This document shows positions 18,743-24,898 of a stretch of 24,898 bases of DNA, piece by piece. A program made the position numbers and the translations under genes. A model generated the notes under the pieces. It had not been told where the DNA came from, did not search any database, and saw nothing but the letters and a program-made list of their open reading frames with translations. Origin of the DNA: a virus; IMG/VR virus record IMGVR_UViG_3300035698_002520, positions 1 to 24,898 of that record; one strand, given 5' to 3'. Numbering within the stretch: position 1 is the stretch's first letter; every line of letters begins with the position of its first letter.

Positions 18743-18884
18743 CTTTAGTTATTAGTTCAATTAATTCACAAGTCATTCCCTCAAAAATATAAGCACAATG
18801 GTCTTTTCTATATTTATCTTCAATCTTTAAACTCCAAATAGCTTTAAAGTTTTGTTCTAGTATTTTTTTAATTTCATCTTTCAT
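18735..18884 (-). CDS. Small protein (49 aa), function unknown
   Basis: A 49-codon frame MKDEIKKILEQNFKAIWSLK then IEDKYRKDHCAYIFEGMTCE: helix then short beta region with two cysteines. Its ATG overlaps the previous TGA by 4 nt, the standard coupling here. Function unknown. Confidence 0.5.
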   Translation of the reverse strand: MKDEIKKILEQNFKAIWSLKIEDKYRKDHCAYIFEGMTCELIELITKEY

Positions 18885-19129
18885 TTGTTTAATTTAATAA
18901 TAGATTTTTTAACTTTTTTATAATCTAAGTTGTCTGAACAATCTGCCCAAATTTCTACCATTCTTGAATTAGCGAAATGTCTTCTACGTTGTTTTATGTT
19001 CTCTTTACGATTTTTAAAGCTATAATCACTTTCTTTTTTCCCTTGACTTAATCCGTCTACTGGGTGAAAGCACTCCTCAACAGCTCTACACATTAAATTA
19101 AAATAACCTTTTTCGATTGAATTTTCCAT
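18881..19129 (-). CDS. Small basic protein, function unknown
   Basis: An 82-aa protein with a conserved-looking start EKGYFNLMCRAVEECFHPVD and a very basic middle (FKNRKENIKQRRRHFANSRM) that suggests nucleic-acid binding, then WADCSDNLDYKKVKKS. Three cysteines are scattered. It follows the HNH gene by 12 nt. No family recognised. Confidence 0.55.
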   Translation of the reverse strand: MENSIEKGYFNLMCRAVEECFHPVDGLSQGKKESDYSFKNRKENIKQRRRHFANSRMVEIWADCSDNLDYKKVKKSIIKLNK

Positions 19130-19141
19130 ATTATTTATTTC

Positions 19142-19450
19142 TTAAATATTTTTTAGCCCATGTTTTATTACATAATCTCTAAGATTAGTCGGCATACGAT
19201 AATTAAAACTAAGGAATTTACTTTTTATTTTTGGTAATCTTTTATATTTTCCTCTATTTCCGTGTATAGCTCTATGACAAGCTAAACAAATTATTGCAAA
19301 ATTACTTATATCACCATTGTGCTTATTAAAATCTACATGATGAGCAACCATATATTGAAAAGTTCTATATCTATCACAATTTTCACATATACCTTTATTT
19401 TCAATATATAAAAATATTTTTTCCTCTTTTTTTAAATTTATTCTTTTCAT
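19142..19450 (-). CDS. HNH endonuclease
   Basis: A 102-aa HNH nuclease: knuckle ICENCDRYRT, catalytic VAHHVDFNKHNGDISNFAII and CLACHRAIHG, then a basic tail (NRGKYKRLPKIKSKFLSF). The layout is that of free-standing phage HNH proteins. It starts one base after the ribbon-helix-helix gene's stop region and sits early in the unit that begins at the 19643-19670 promoter. No broken gene flanks it. Confidence 0.85.
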   Translation of the reverse strand: MKRINLKKEEKIFLYIENKGICENCDRYRTFQYMVAHHVDFNKHNGDISNFAIICLACHRAIHGNRGKYKRLPKIKSKFLSFNYRMPTNLRDYVIKHGLKNI

Positions 19451-19451
19451 C

Positions 19452-19613
19452 TTACATTCTCTTAGTAGCTTTAAAAGCTAATTGTCTTAAATAACCTCCC
19501 TTATTAGGGATTACATTTTTAAACTCTAATTCTCTTAGTTTATTGTACAACTTCATTTGTTTTTCATTTGCTGTACTAAAATAAACTGGAATCATTTTAT
19601 ATGGTCTGTTCAT
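19452..19613 (-). CDS. Ribbon-helix-helix-like small DNA-binding protein (53 aa)
   Basis: A 53-codon frame MNRPYKMIPVYFSTANEKQM, KLYNKLRELEFKNVIPNKGG, YLRQLAFKATKRM. A beta strand followed by two helices with GGYLRQLAFKA in the second is the ribbon-helix-helix or mobilisation-protein pattern. It is the first gene after the promoter at 19643-19670, which carries direct repeats, so it may regulate itself and the early unit. Confidence 0.55.
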   Translation of the reverse strand: MNRPYKMIPVYFSTANEKQMKLYNKLRELEFKNVIPNKGGYLRQLAFKATKRM

Positions 19614-19642
19614 TTGTTTTATTTTTAATTAGTTATATATAC

Positions 19643-19670
19643 ATAGTAACATATATACACAATAAGTCAA
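19643..19670 (-). promoter_or_regulatory. Sigma-70 promoter with direct repeats
   Basis: Minus strand TTGACT (19665-19670), 16-nt spacer, TACTAT (19643-19648). Two copies of ATATATACA (plus strand 19635-19643 and 19651-19659) sit 16 nt apart across the -10, a layout fitting two repressor dimers side by side. Drives the gene set starting at 19613. Confidence 0.65.
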
Positions 19671-19710
19671 TACCATATACCCTATTTAATTAAACCTAAC
19701 TTTAGCAATA

Positions 19711-19741
19711 AAAAAAGACATGCAAATAGTTATGCACGCCC
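19711..19741 (-). terminator. Intrinsic terminator after peptidase gene
   Basis: Minus strand stem GGCGTGCA/TGCATGTC (8 bp, two G-T wobbles), 8-nt loop, then seven T. It lies 14 nt past the stop of the papain-like peptidase gene and ends the tail-fibre/lysis transcript. A new promoter follows. Confidence 0.8.
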
Positions 19742-19754
19742 TTTTTTATTTTTC

Positions 19755-20786
19755 CTACAATTCTATTTTATATTTTTCTGCTATACGAATTATTATCCAC
19801 ATGTTACCCCCATCTTCAAATTTTAAATCATCTCCTTTAGGGATTTTATCTAGGTCTGATTGTTCGATTGTTTCGGTTAGTTTAGCTCCGTCATAAGGTG
19901 CTAGTAAGCGATTATGCGACCAAGCTGTCTTTTCGTCTGGTATTAAATGTTTGCTTCCATTCTTTACTAAATAACAATCATTACTGCTTACTGTTTTAAC
20001 TACCTTGTCGTTATACTTAACTAAAATCTCTGCTAGTTTTCTTTCTATATCAATTACAAAGTAACCTGTAAATAAAGTGTTAGCTTCTGTTCTTCCTATC
20101 AACCTGATTCCTTTGGTATAGGTTCGTTCTCCGTAACTATCGGCACATATCAAACAATCCTTTTCTTTGTTGTAACCGATAATAGTTACTCTGTGTGCGT
20201 TATTACCTGTTCCTATGAGTACCTTTTTAGCCCTAAAATGCCACAGTGTAGCCACGAAAGACTCAAACTTAGTTAATCCCCAGGGTACATCTACTTCCCA
20301 TGCTGAACCTGCTTTATGCTTTTTAGCGTCATTAAAGGCTTCTTGTGAGATATTAGCGAAGTTAGAGAACCAATTTCTTTTTCCTCTCTTATAGTCAAAA
20401 AGTTCTTTTCTACAAATACCCCAAGTAACACGAGCCATTGCACCTGCTAGTAAAGAAGTACCAAAAGCATATATACTAGCACCACTCCACCTTTTAGCAC
20501 AAGCAAATACAAAAGCACCAGAACCCTGTTCACTTTCTCCTTCAAAATCTTCTGTTGCATCAGCTTCATAAGCTCCTCCATATCCCACGCACATATCGTT
20601 GTCCGTTTGGTCTAGTTTTTTAGGGTCAAATATTATAAATGTTTTCTTAGTTGCTTCTACCAAATCTTCCTTAGTTGGTTTATATAAAGCTCTTGAGCCA
20701 AAACTCCTATCGTCAGTTAGGTCTATTAATCCCCCTCGCTTCTTACCATATTTAAAATACTCTATTAATTTTTTTATAAAATTCAT
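19755..20786 (-). CDS. Papain-like cysteine peptidase, candidate endolysin
   Basis: A 343-aa protein. Residues 55-245 look like a papain-fold C1 peptidase: catalytic Cys66 in TDNDMCVGYGGAYEA, His198 in GNNAHRVTIIGY, and ADSYGERTY (215-223) where family members carry Asn/Asp. Residues 250-335 (SNDCYLVKNGSKHLIPDEKT, then LLAPYDG and LDKIPKGDD) resemble a repeat domain I associate with Patescibacteria surface proteins (xNGxKxxIPD), perhaps wall binding. No signal peptide. It follows two small membrane proteins and precedes a terminator, so it likely digests cell-wall peptides for lysis; processing of virion proteins is the alternative. Confidence 0.65.
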   Translation of the reverse strand: MNFIKKLIEYFKYGKKRGGLIDLTDDRSFGSRALYKPTKEDLVEATKKTFIIFDPKKLDQTDNDMCVGYGGAYEADATEDFEGESEQGSGAFVFACAKRWSGASIYAFGTSLLAGAMARVTWGICRKELFDYKRGKRNWFSNFANISQEAFNDAKKHKAGSAWEVDVPWGLTKFESFVATLWHFRAKKVLIGTGNNAHRVTIIGYNKEKDCLICADSYGERTYTKGIRLIGRTEANTLFTGYFVIDIERKLAEILVKYNDKVVKTVSSNDCYLVKNGSKHLIPDEKTAWSHNRLLAPYDGAKLTETIEQSDLDKIPKGDDLKFEDGGNMWIIIRIAEKYKIEL

Positions 20787-20791
20787 ATTTT

Positions 20792-21076
20792 TTATTGTAT
20801 AACCATATTAATAATAGCACCAATGAAAGCCACACCTATCAAAGTCATAACTCCTATTAATAACTTTTCTGTCCATTTATTCGCATATTTCTTTTCTGCA
20901 CAATCAATAAACAAATCAATTTTATTATGTAGACCGACGACCTTTTCATCTACATTGTCTATTTTTTGATTAGTTAATTTTGTTTCTCCTTGCAACTTTG
21001 TCATGTTAACTTTTATATCTGTTATTTCGCTGTTCATAATTTTAAAATCGTTATAATGTTGTTCTTCATCACTCAT
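20792..21076 (-). CDS. Coiled-coil protein with C-terminal membrane span, holin candidate
   Basis: A 94-aa protein: polar coiled coil (SEITDIKVNMTKLQGETKLT, NQKIDNVDEKVVGLHNKIDL), then a single membrane span LIGVMTLIGVAFIGAIINMV at the C-terminus (about 73-92). This is the layout of XhlA-like phage lysis proteins. It ends 5 nt before the peptidase gene, which supports a role in membrane permeabilisation. A structural coiled-coil role cannot be excluded. Confidence 0.65.
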   Translation of the reverse strand: MSDEEQHYNDFKIMNSEITDIKVNMTKLQGETKLTNQKIDNVDEKVVGLHNKIDLFIDCAEKKYANKWTEKLLIGVMTLIGVAFIGAIINMVIQ

Positions 21077-21142
21077 ATTCTTTGTTTATCTATGAGCCAT
21101 TCTAGCGAATAACAGATAGTTATTGTTAATAAGAAGTACATT

Positions 21143-21322
21143 CTATTTAATAAAATTTAAGTTAATATACTTTGTGATTTGAAAGATTATTGGTGATACA
21201 ATCACAGCCCAAGCTGGATTAACTTGTACTAAGCCAGTAGCTACAAATGTTAAACATAACACTCCTGCTTCCCAATAAAATTTCTCTGCTTGTTTTGATT
21301 TTAGAAAGTTTAAAATTTCCAT
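21143..21322 (-). CDS. Small membrane protein (59 aa), possible holin
   Basis: A 59-codon frame: MEILNFLKSKQAEKFYWEAG, then two hydrophobic segments VLCLTFVATGLVQV and AWAVIVSPIIFQI separated by NP, and a short tail. Two short spans joined by a tight turn is a common holin layout (class II). The start has the AAATTTATG-type leader. It lies between the fibre and the coiled-coil holin candidate in the lysis region. Confidence 0.6.
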   Translation of the reverse strand: MEILNFLKSKQAEKFYWEAGVLCLTFVATGLVQVNPAWAVIVSPIIFQITKYINLNFIK

Positions 21323-21333
21323 AAATTTATTTG

Positions 21334-23655
21334 TTAATAATTAAAACTCTTAAAGAAGTCGATTATCTTTCTAAGCCAAGACATATCTTCTTCACTAAAG
21401 TTATTAACTGCTCCTAGTTTTGCATCATCTTTTAACACTTCATTTTCTGCTTCTAAGGCTTCCACTCTTTCTAATAACTGCTGAATAGCTTTTAGGTTGA
21501 ACTGGACAGAACTACCCAAATCACGACCTACAAAATGTTTTATTTCATCTTCTGTAACATCTACCTCTATTATTTTATCTACTATTTCCCCTCCTTCGTC
21601 TTTAACACTCATTATTTCAGTGGTTGTTCCTATCTTCTTTTTAAATGTATATTCTTCTTCATATTTAACTCCGTTTGGTAAAGTATCGTGATCTATTTCG
21701 CACCAATCTCCATTTTTAGTACCAACTTCACATTTTATGTCTTTTATAACTGATAAAGCGTCTCCGTCATATTTATTAGAATATTCAATGTAGGCATCAG
21801 CTTTCACATTTCCTTGAACTGTTAATTGTTCAGTTGGTGAAGTTGTTCCTATCCCCAATTTACCTACGAAATAACTATCTAGCTCATTATGTGAAGTTCC
21901 AAATCTTGCTACTTTACCAGAATTAACATAAAACTCTGATCCCCAATAAGCCCTAAATTTAGCGTTACTTCCATAAGTTGTTTCTATTTGGTTACCACTA
22001 TCTCCTCCATGATAGAAATGTACTGTTTGACCACTCGCGAATCCTGTTATTCCCCATACTCTTCCGTTTGATGCTTTTACTGATAAATCTCCATCAAAAT
22101 AAGAATCGCCAGTAACATCTAAAATAGTACCAGATGAACTTGTAGAATTGTTGCCAACTATTACAACTTGTGTTGATGTCTTAGGATATAAAGCTAGATT
22201 ATCAGTTGTTGTCGCCCATAGGCTATCTCCACCACCACTACCACCACTAAAAGGTACTCCACTATCATATAAAGTGCCTGTAAAATTAATATCTCCAGAA
22301 ACATCTAATTCATAAGCAGGATTAGAATTACCTATTCCTAAAAATCCTGCTTCATCTATTACACTTAAAACAGTTAAAGCACTATTTCTCCAAACTTGTA
22401 AATTACCTGTTTGGCTACTTGCCCCCTGTACTACTAATCCAATTTTGTCGCTTGTTTGGTTTGGGATTATAACACTAAAATCATTATTACCTCCAATATT
22501 TGATGGTGTATAATCAACACTAGACTGTTTGTTACCTACTATTTGCATTCCATGCCACGAACTAATTACTGACTGTCCACTTGCTACTGGTATCATTGAA
22601 AAATCTGGTCCAGAACCCAATAAATATTTTAAACTTCTTAAATTGCCACCAACATCTAAAGAGTAACTAGGTGTATTATCCATTATTCCGACTCTATCAT
22701 TCCCTGCGTCTACATATAAAACATTGTCATTAGAATTACCTTTAACTTGAAAATCAACATCTACACCACCATCATTTACTTTTAAAATATCACTTGCCCC
22801 CTCTACTGCTTCTAAGAATTGTACTCCTCCTGCATCTAAATTAATCTGATCGCCTGTAAATCTTAAATATGTATCTGAGTCTCCTGTGTGTCGCATATAT
22901 TCATCTAAATAGAAACTATCAGTTACGGTTACATCTCCATTGGTAGCGATTGATATAGATGAAGTTCCAATCGCTGTGTCTGTGCCTGAAAAGTAAGCTA
23001 CTTGTCCTTGCGTTCCTGTTATAGAACTTCCACCCTCTGACGTACATTGTATGCCTGTACCTGATTCATAAGTACAATATTTTGTATCTGTTAGAGTCCC
23101 TTCATTCAAAGAGAAAGTTCCAGTAGTTAAATCTAGCAAAGTTCCTCCTGCTGTATATGTTGTATTAGTATAATTCCCTGCATTAATATTTGTTGCTCCT
23201 CTATCTGTTGTCCAGTCTAAATGTTCATTAGCATCAACTCCTGTTAAACTATCGTGTGTAAAATCTGAACTTACATAAGTTGTATCTGTATCCCAACTTG
23301 TAGTAGCTGTTGTAGTCCAGTTAGTGCCATCATAAAATAGAATATCATTTGTAGCTAAAGTTGTAGTTGAAACATCTCCTATTTGTCCTAGTTGAGCTGT
23401 TGATATATCGAAAGAACTACCACCACCACAAGCTGTTGTCGTTATAGACCCTGTCCCAGCTCCGACTAAACATTCTCCTGCTGTAAAAGTTGAAGCTCCT
23501 GTGCCACCATTAGGTACTTTTAATGTAGTTGCACCTAACACTTCTTGTTCTACTGGCTGTAAATCAATATAATATCTTTTTGCACTAGCCATAACAGCAT
23601 AAGTGGAAAGAGTTATTAACGCTAAAATTAAAAATGCTTTTAAAATGTTTTTCAT
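21334..23655 (-). CDS. Large tail fibre or adhesin-like protein with signal peptide
   Basis: A 773-aa protein. I chose ATG 23655 (MKNILKAFLILALITLSTYA), 4 nt after the previous stop, over an upstream ATG that would overlap that gene. A typical Sec signal peptide ends about residue 25 (VMASA). The body is Thr/Ser/Gly-rich beta repeats (VPNGGTGASTF, VIVGNNSTSSSGTILDVTG, GIGTTSPTEQLTVQGN), followed by a coiled coil (QQLLERVEALEAENEVLKDD) and the tail MSWLRKIIDFFKSFNY. The phrases match Patescibacteria surface proteins from memory; the end resembles a degenerate intramolecular-chaperone region. It is probably the host-binding fibre, although the signal peptide is unusual for a virion fibre. Confidence 0.7.
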   Translation of the reverse strand: MKNILKAFLILALITLSTYAVMASAKRYYIDLQPVEQEVLGATTLKVPNGGTGASTFTAGECLVGAGTGSITTTACGGGSSFDISTAQLGQIGDVSTTTLATNDILFYDGTNWTTTATTSWDTDTTYVSSDFTHDSLTGVDANEHLDWTTDRGATNINAGNYTNTTYTAGGTLLDLTTGTFSLNEGTLTDTKYCTYESGTGIQCTSEGGSSITGTQGQVAYFSGTDTAIGTSSISIATNGDVTVTDSFYLDEYMRHTGDSDTYLRFTGDQINLDAGGVQFLEAVEGASDILKVNDGGVDVDFQVKGNSNDNVLYVDAGNDRVGIMDNTPSYSLDVGGNLRSLKYLLGSGPDFSMIPVASGQSVISSWHGMQIVGNKQSSVDYTPSNIGGNNDFSVIIPNQTSDKIGLVVQGASSQTGNLQVWRNSALTVLSVIDEAGFLGIGNSNPAYELDVSGDINFTGTLYDSGVPFSGGSGGGDSLWATTTDNLALYPKTSTQVVIVGNNSTSSSGTILDVTGDSYFDGDLSVKASNGRVWGITGFASGQTVHFYHGGDSGNQIETTYGSNAKFRAYWGSEFYVNSGKVARFGTSHNELDSYFVGKLGIGTTSPTEQLTVQGNVKADAYIEYSNKYDGDALSVIKDIKCEVGTKNGDWCEIDHDTLPNGVKYEEEYTFKKKIGTTTEIMSVKDEGGEIVDKIIEVDVTEDEIKHFVGRDLGSSVQFNLKAIQQLLERVEALEAENEVLKDDAKLGAVNNFSEEDMSWLRKIIDFFKSFNY

Positions 23656-23659
23656 ATAT

Positions 23660-24325
23660 TTATTTTCTATAATCAACTGTTAAAATAGTATCAGTTAATG
23701 GTGCATTTACAAAAGTTATAGTAACACCAGATAGAGTATAATCTTCTGTTAATTTCATACGTTGACCATCTTGATACACTTTTAATGACCCTAAAGGGTT
23801 TGGTGCTTTTAATATTGTGAATACTTTATTAGTAGAATTAACTAATCCTGATGGTGTTTCATCATCTACAAACTTGCTTTCCATAGCTATTTTCGAGAAT
23901 CCTCCACCTCCTCCGAGTGGTCGTCTTGATTCTCTCAATGCTTCAATACGTGCTTTCAATTCTTCGATAGCTGTTTCAATATTAGATAAGTCTACATTGT
24001 CTGCGTTATTTCCGTTTTCTCCGTCTTTGCCGTCTAAGCCATATTCTCCGTCTGCTCCATCAATTCCGTCTTTGCCATCTTCACCATTCTTTCCGTTTAT
24101 ACCATTAATTACCTTTATATTTTTAAAATCATTTAAGATTTTGTTAGCAACCTTTAATGTGTTTTCAGCTTCTTGGTTATTTTTTTTAACAATATTAATA
24201 ATAAGTTTAACACTACGCAAATATTCCTCTTTAGATATAAACTTACCAAAATTCAAGATTTCTTTTAGAACATCTTTTTTTGAGTTTTTTTTATTTAAAA
24301 TACTATTTAATATGTCTTTATCCAT
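23660..24325 (-). CDS. Collagen-like tail fibre protein
   Basis: A 221-aa protein. The N-terminal third is helical (KEILNFGKFISKEEYLRSVK). Residues about 75-105 are uninterrupted Gly-X-Y triplets (GINGKNGEDGKDGIDGADGE and following), a collagen-like triple helix that trimerises fibres. A short coiled coil (NIETAIEELKARIEALRESR) follows, then a beta domain (FTILKAPNPLGSLKVYQDGQ, VTITFVNAPLTDTILTVDYR) typical of receptor-binding or fibre tips. It precedes the large fibre gene by 4 nt. Confidence 0.75.
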   Translation of the reverse strand: MDKDILNSILNKKNSKKDVLKEILNFGKFISKEEYLRSVKLIINIVKKNNQEAENTLKVANKILNDFKNIKVINGINGKNGEDGKDGIDGADGEYGLDGKDGENGNNADNVDLSNIETAIEELKARIEALRESRRPLGGGGGFSKIAMESKFVDDETPSGLVNSTNKVFTILKAPNPLGSLKVYQDGQRMKLTEDYTLSGVTITFVNAPLTDTILTVDYRK

Positions 24326-24338
24326 ATATTTATATTAA

Positions 24339-24539
24339 TTATTTCTTTTTTTCAAACTTATTCTTCAATTCCTCATACTGCTCTTTTTCTAGTTCTTCCT
24401 TGTTAAGTGGATTTTGCAATAAATTCTTTACCTTAATTAAGGTTTCTGCTTGTTGTACTCCTCTAATTTGTGTATTGTCTAGTACCTGAAGGAGGTAATT
24501 AACTACTTCAGCCTCTAGTTCATACTTTAATTTTGTCAT
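24339..24539 (-). CDS. Small charged helical protein, function unknown
   Basis: A 66-aa protein: KYELEAEVVNYLLQVLDNTQ, GVQQAETLIKVKNLLQNPLN and a Glu/Lys tail (KEELEKEQYEELKNKFEKKK). Mostly helix, as in small chaperone or tail-associated phage proteins. It lies in the fibre gene order. No family recognised. Confidence 0.55.
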   Translation of the reverse strand: MTKLKYELEAEVVNYLLQVLDNTQIRGVQQAETLIKVKNLLQNPLNKEELEKEQYEELKNKFEKKK

Positions 24540-24555
24540 TTGTTTTTTATATTAA

Positions 24556-24822
24556 TTATTTAACTGCTACTACGCTTATAAGCTTGATTGGTATATCTTT
24601 AATTGTTAAGTCAATACCTGCGTCATCATTTATCTCTTGTATTTGGTCTACAATAAGGTCTGCTTCTTCTTTTTGTCTTGTAATTTGTTCTAATGTGTTT
24701 GCGTGTCTTCTTTTAAGGTCTGCTACTGATACAAAAGATTCTACTTCCTTTGTCTCTACTTTTTTAATCCTGACGTTATCATCAAGTGTTGATGTTTCGT
24801 TTTCTAAGCTGTAAATTGCCAT
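24556..24822 (-). CDS. Small coiled-coil protein, function unknown
   Basis: An 88-aa protein: MAIYSLENETSTLDDNVRIK, then a coiled coil (LKRRHANTLEQITRQKEEAD, LIVDQIQEINDD) and a beta-type end (LTIKDIPIKLISVVAVK). The pattern recalls small tail-region proteins. The start has the AAAAATATG leader. No family recognised. Confidence 0.55.
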   Translation of the reverse strand: MAIYSLENETSTLDDNVRIKKVETKEVESFVSVADLKRRHANTLEQITRQKEEADLIVDQIQEINDDAGIDLTIKDIPIKLISVVAVK

Positions 24823-24841
24823 ATTTTTATATATTATTTAA

Positions 24842-24898
24842 TTAATTTTTGTATTCCATAAATGCTTGATATAACTCTAATACATCTCCAGCGTCTGC
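24842..24898 (-). CDS. C-terminal end of a further gene, partial
   Basis: The frame entering from the window edge ends ADAGDVLELYQAFMEYKN, then TAA, 19 nt before the next gene's start. Only 18 residues are visible, helical in character. It fits the gene spacing here. Nothing can be said about function. Confidence 0.5.
   Translation of the reverse strand, partial: ADAGDVLELYQAFMEYKN

Noticed and set aside
23817-24338. Plus-strand 173-aa Ser/Pro-rich frame
   Set aside because: It is the antisense reading of the collagen-like Gly-X-Y repeats and has no start context of its own.
1-24898. Altered genetic code (UGA as Trp or Gly)
   Set aside because: Long frames end normally at TGA, Trp is encoded by TGG throughout, and several coupled ATGA overlaps use TGA as stop.
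1-24898. CRISPR array or insertion sequence
   Set aside because: No regularly spaced repeats, no transposase and no terminal inverted repeats were seen.

Overview
This window reads as a contiguous stretch of a tailed double-stranded DNA phage (or prophage-like) genome from an uncultivated host. Every convincing gene lies on the minus strand, so transcription runs from high to low coordinates. The DNA is very AT-rich and genes are packed with 1-nt or 4-nt (ATGA) overlaps. Most starts have an A/T-rich leader such as AAAAATATATG and no Shine-Dalgarno site, while the promoters are classic sigma-70 type (TTGACA/T, 16-18 nt, TATAAT-like). The tail fibre resembles, from memory, the surface proteins of Patescibacteria/CPR (Parcubacteria-type) genomes, with phrases such as SLWATTTDNLALYPKTSTQV and GIGTTSPTEQLTV. 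A CPR host is my best guess but is inference.

Layout in transcription order. (1) 24.9-19.7 kb: small tail-region proteins, a collagen-like fibre protein, a 773-aa fibre with signal peptide, two small membrane proteins (holin candidates) and a papain-like cysteine peptidase (endolysin candidate), closed by an intrinsic terminator at 19711-19741. (2) 19.6-17.6 kb: a new promoter, a ribbon-helix-helix protein, an HNH protein, small unknowns and a membrane-anchored lytic transglycosylase. (3) 17.6-15.3 kb: a C5 cytosine methyltransferase locus carrying an HNH gene, then small genes. (4) 15.3-11.4 kb: a perfect-consensus promoter, a structured leader RNA, a winged-helix replication-initiator-like protein, a second HNH protein, a NinG-like protein, small regulators and an SSB-like protein ending in EDIPF. 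(5) 11.4-8.3 kb: structured non-coding DNA, tiny genes, two HNH genes and a disrupted amino-methyltransferase. (6) 8.3-1.5 kb: the packaging and head module (small and large terminase, portal, scaffold, major capsid protein, several exported-looking small proteins). (7) 1.5-0 kb: three glycosyltransferases directly behind the capsid gene, probably for modifying virion or host glycans.

The most unusual observation is an architecture seen twice. At 17641-16035 a 12-residue start of a C5 methyltransferase (MKYLSLFSGIGG) breaks off exactly at catalytic motif I. A promoter and HNH gene follow, then a complete methyltransferase whose first 36 bases encode nearly the same residues with different codons. 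At 10441-9098 the first 27 residues of an amino-methyltransferase break off at catalytic motif DPP. An HNH gene follows, then a second, different methyltransferase 5' end running to DPPY, where a 4-nt scar shifts the frame before the rest of the enzyme. The two HNH proteins belong to different types. This suggests endonuclease elements that insert into conserved methyltransferase motifs and bring a replacement 5' end for the gene they interrupt.

The window also holds several strongly structured non-coding segments (15132-15212, 11166-11209, 11289-11434, 8715-8960, 6173-6269) that match no RNA family I recognise.
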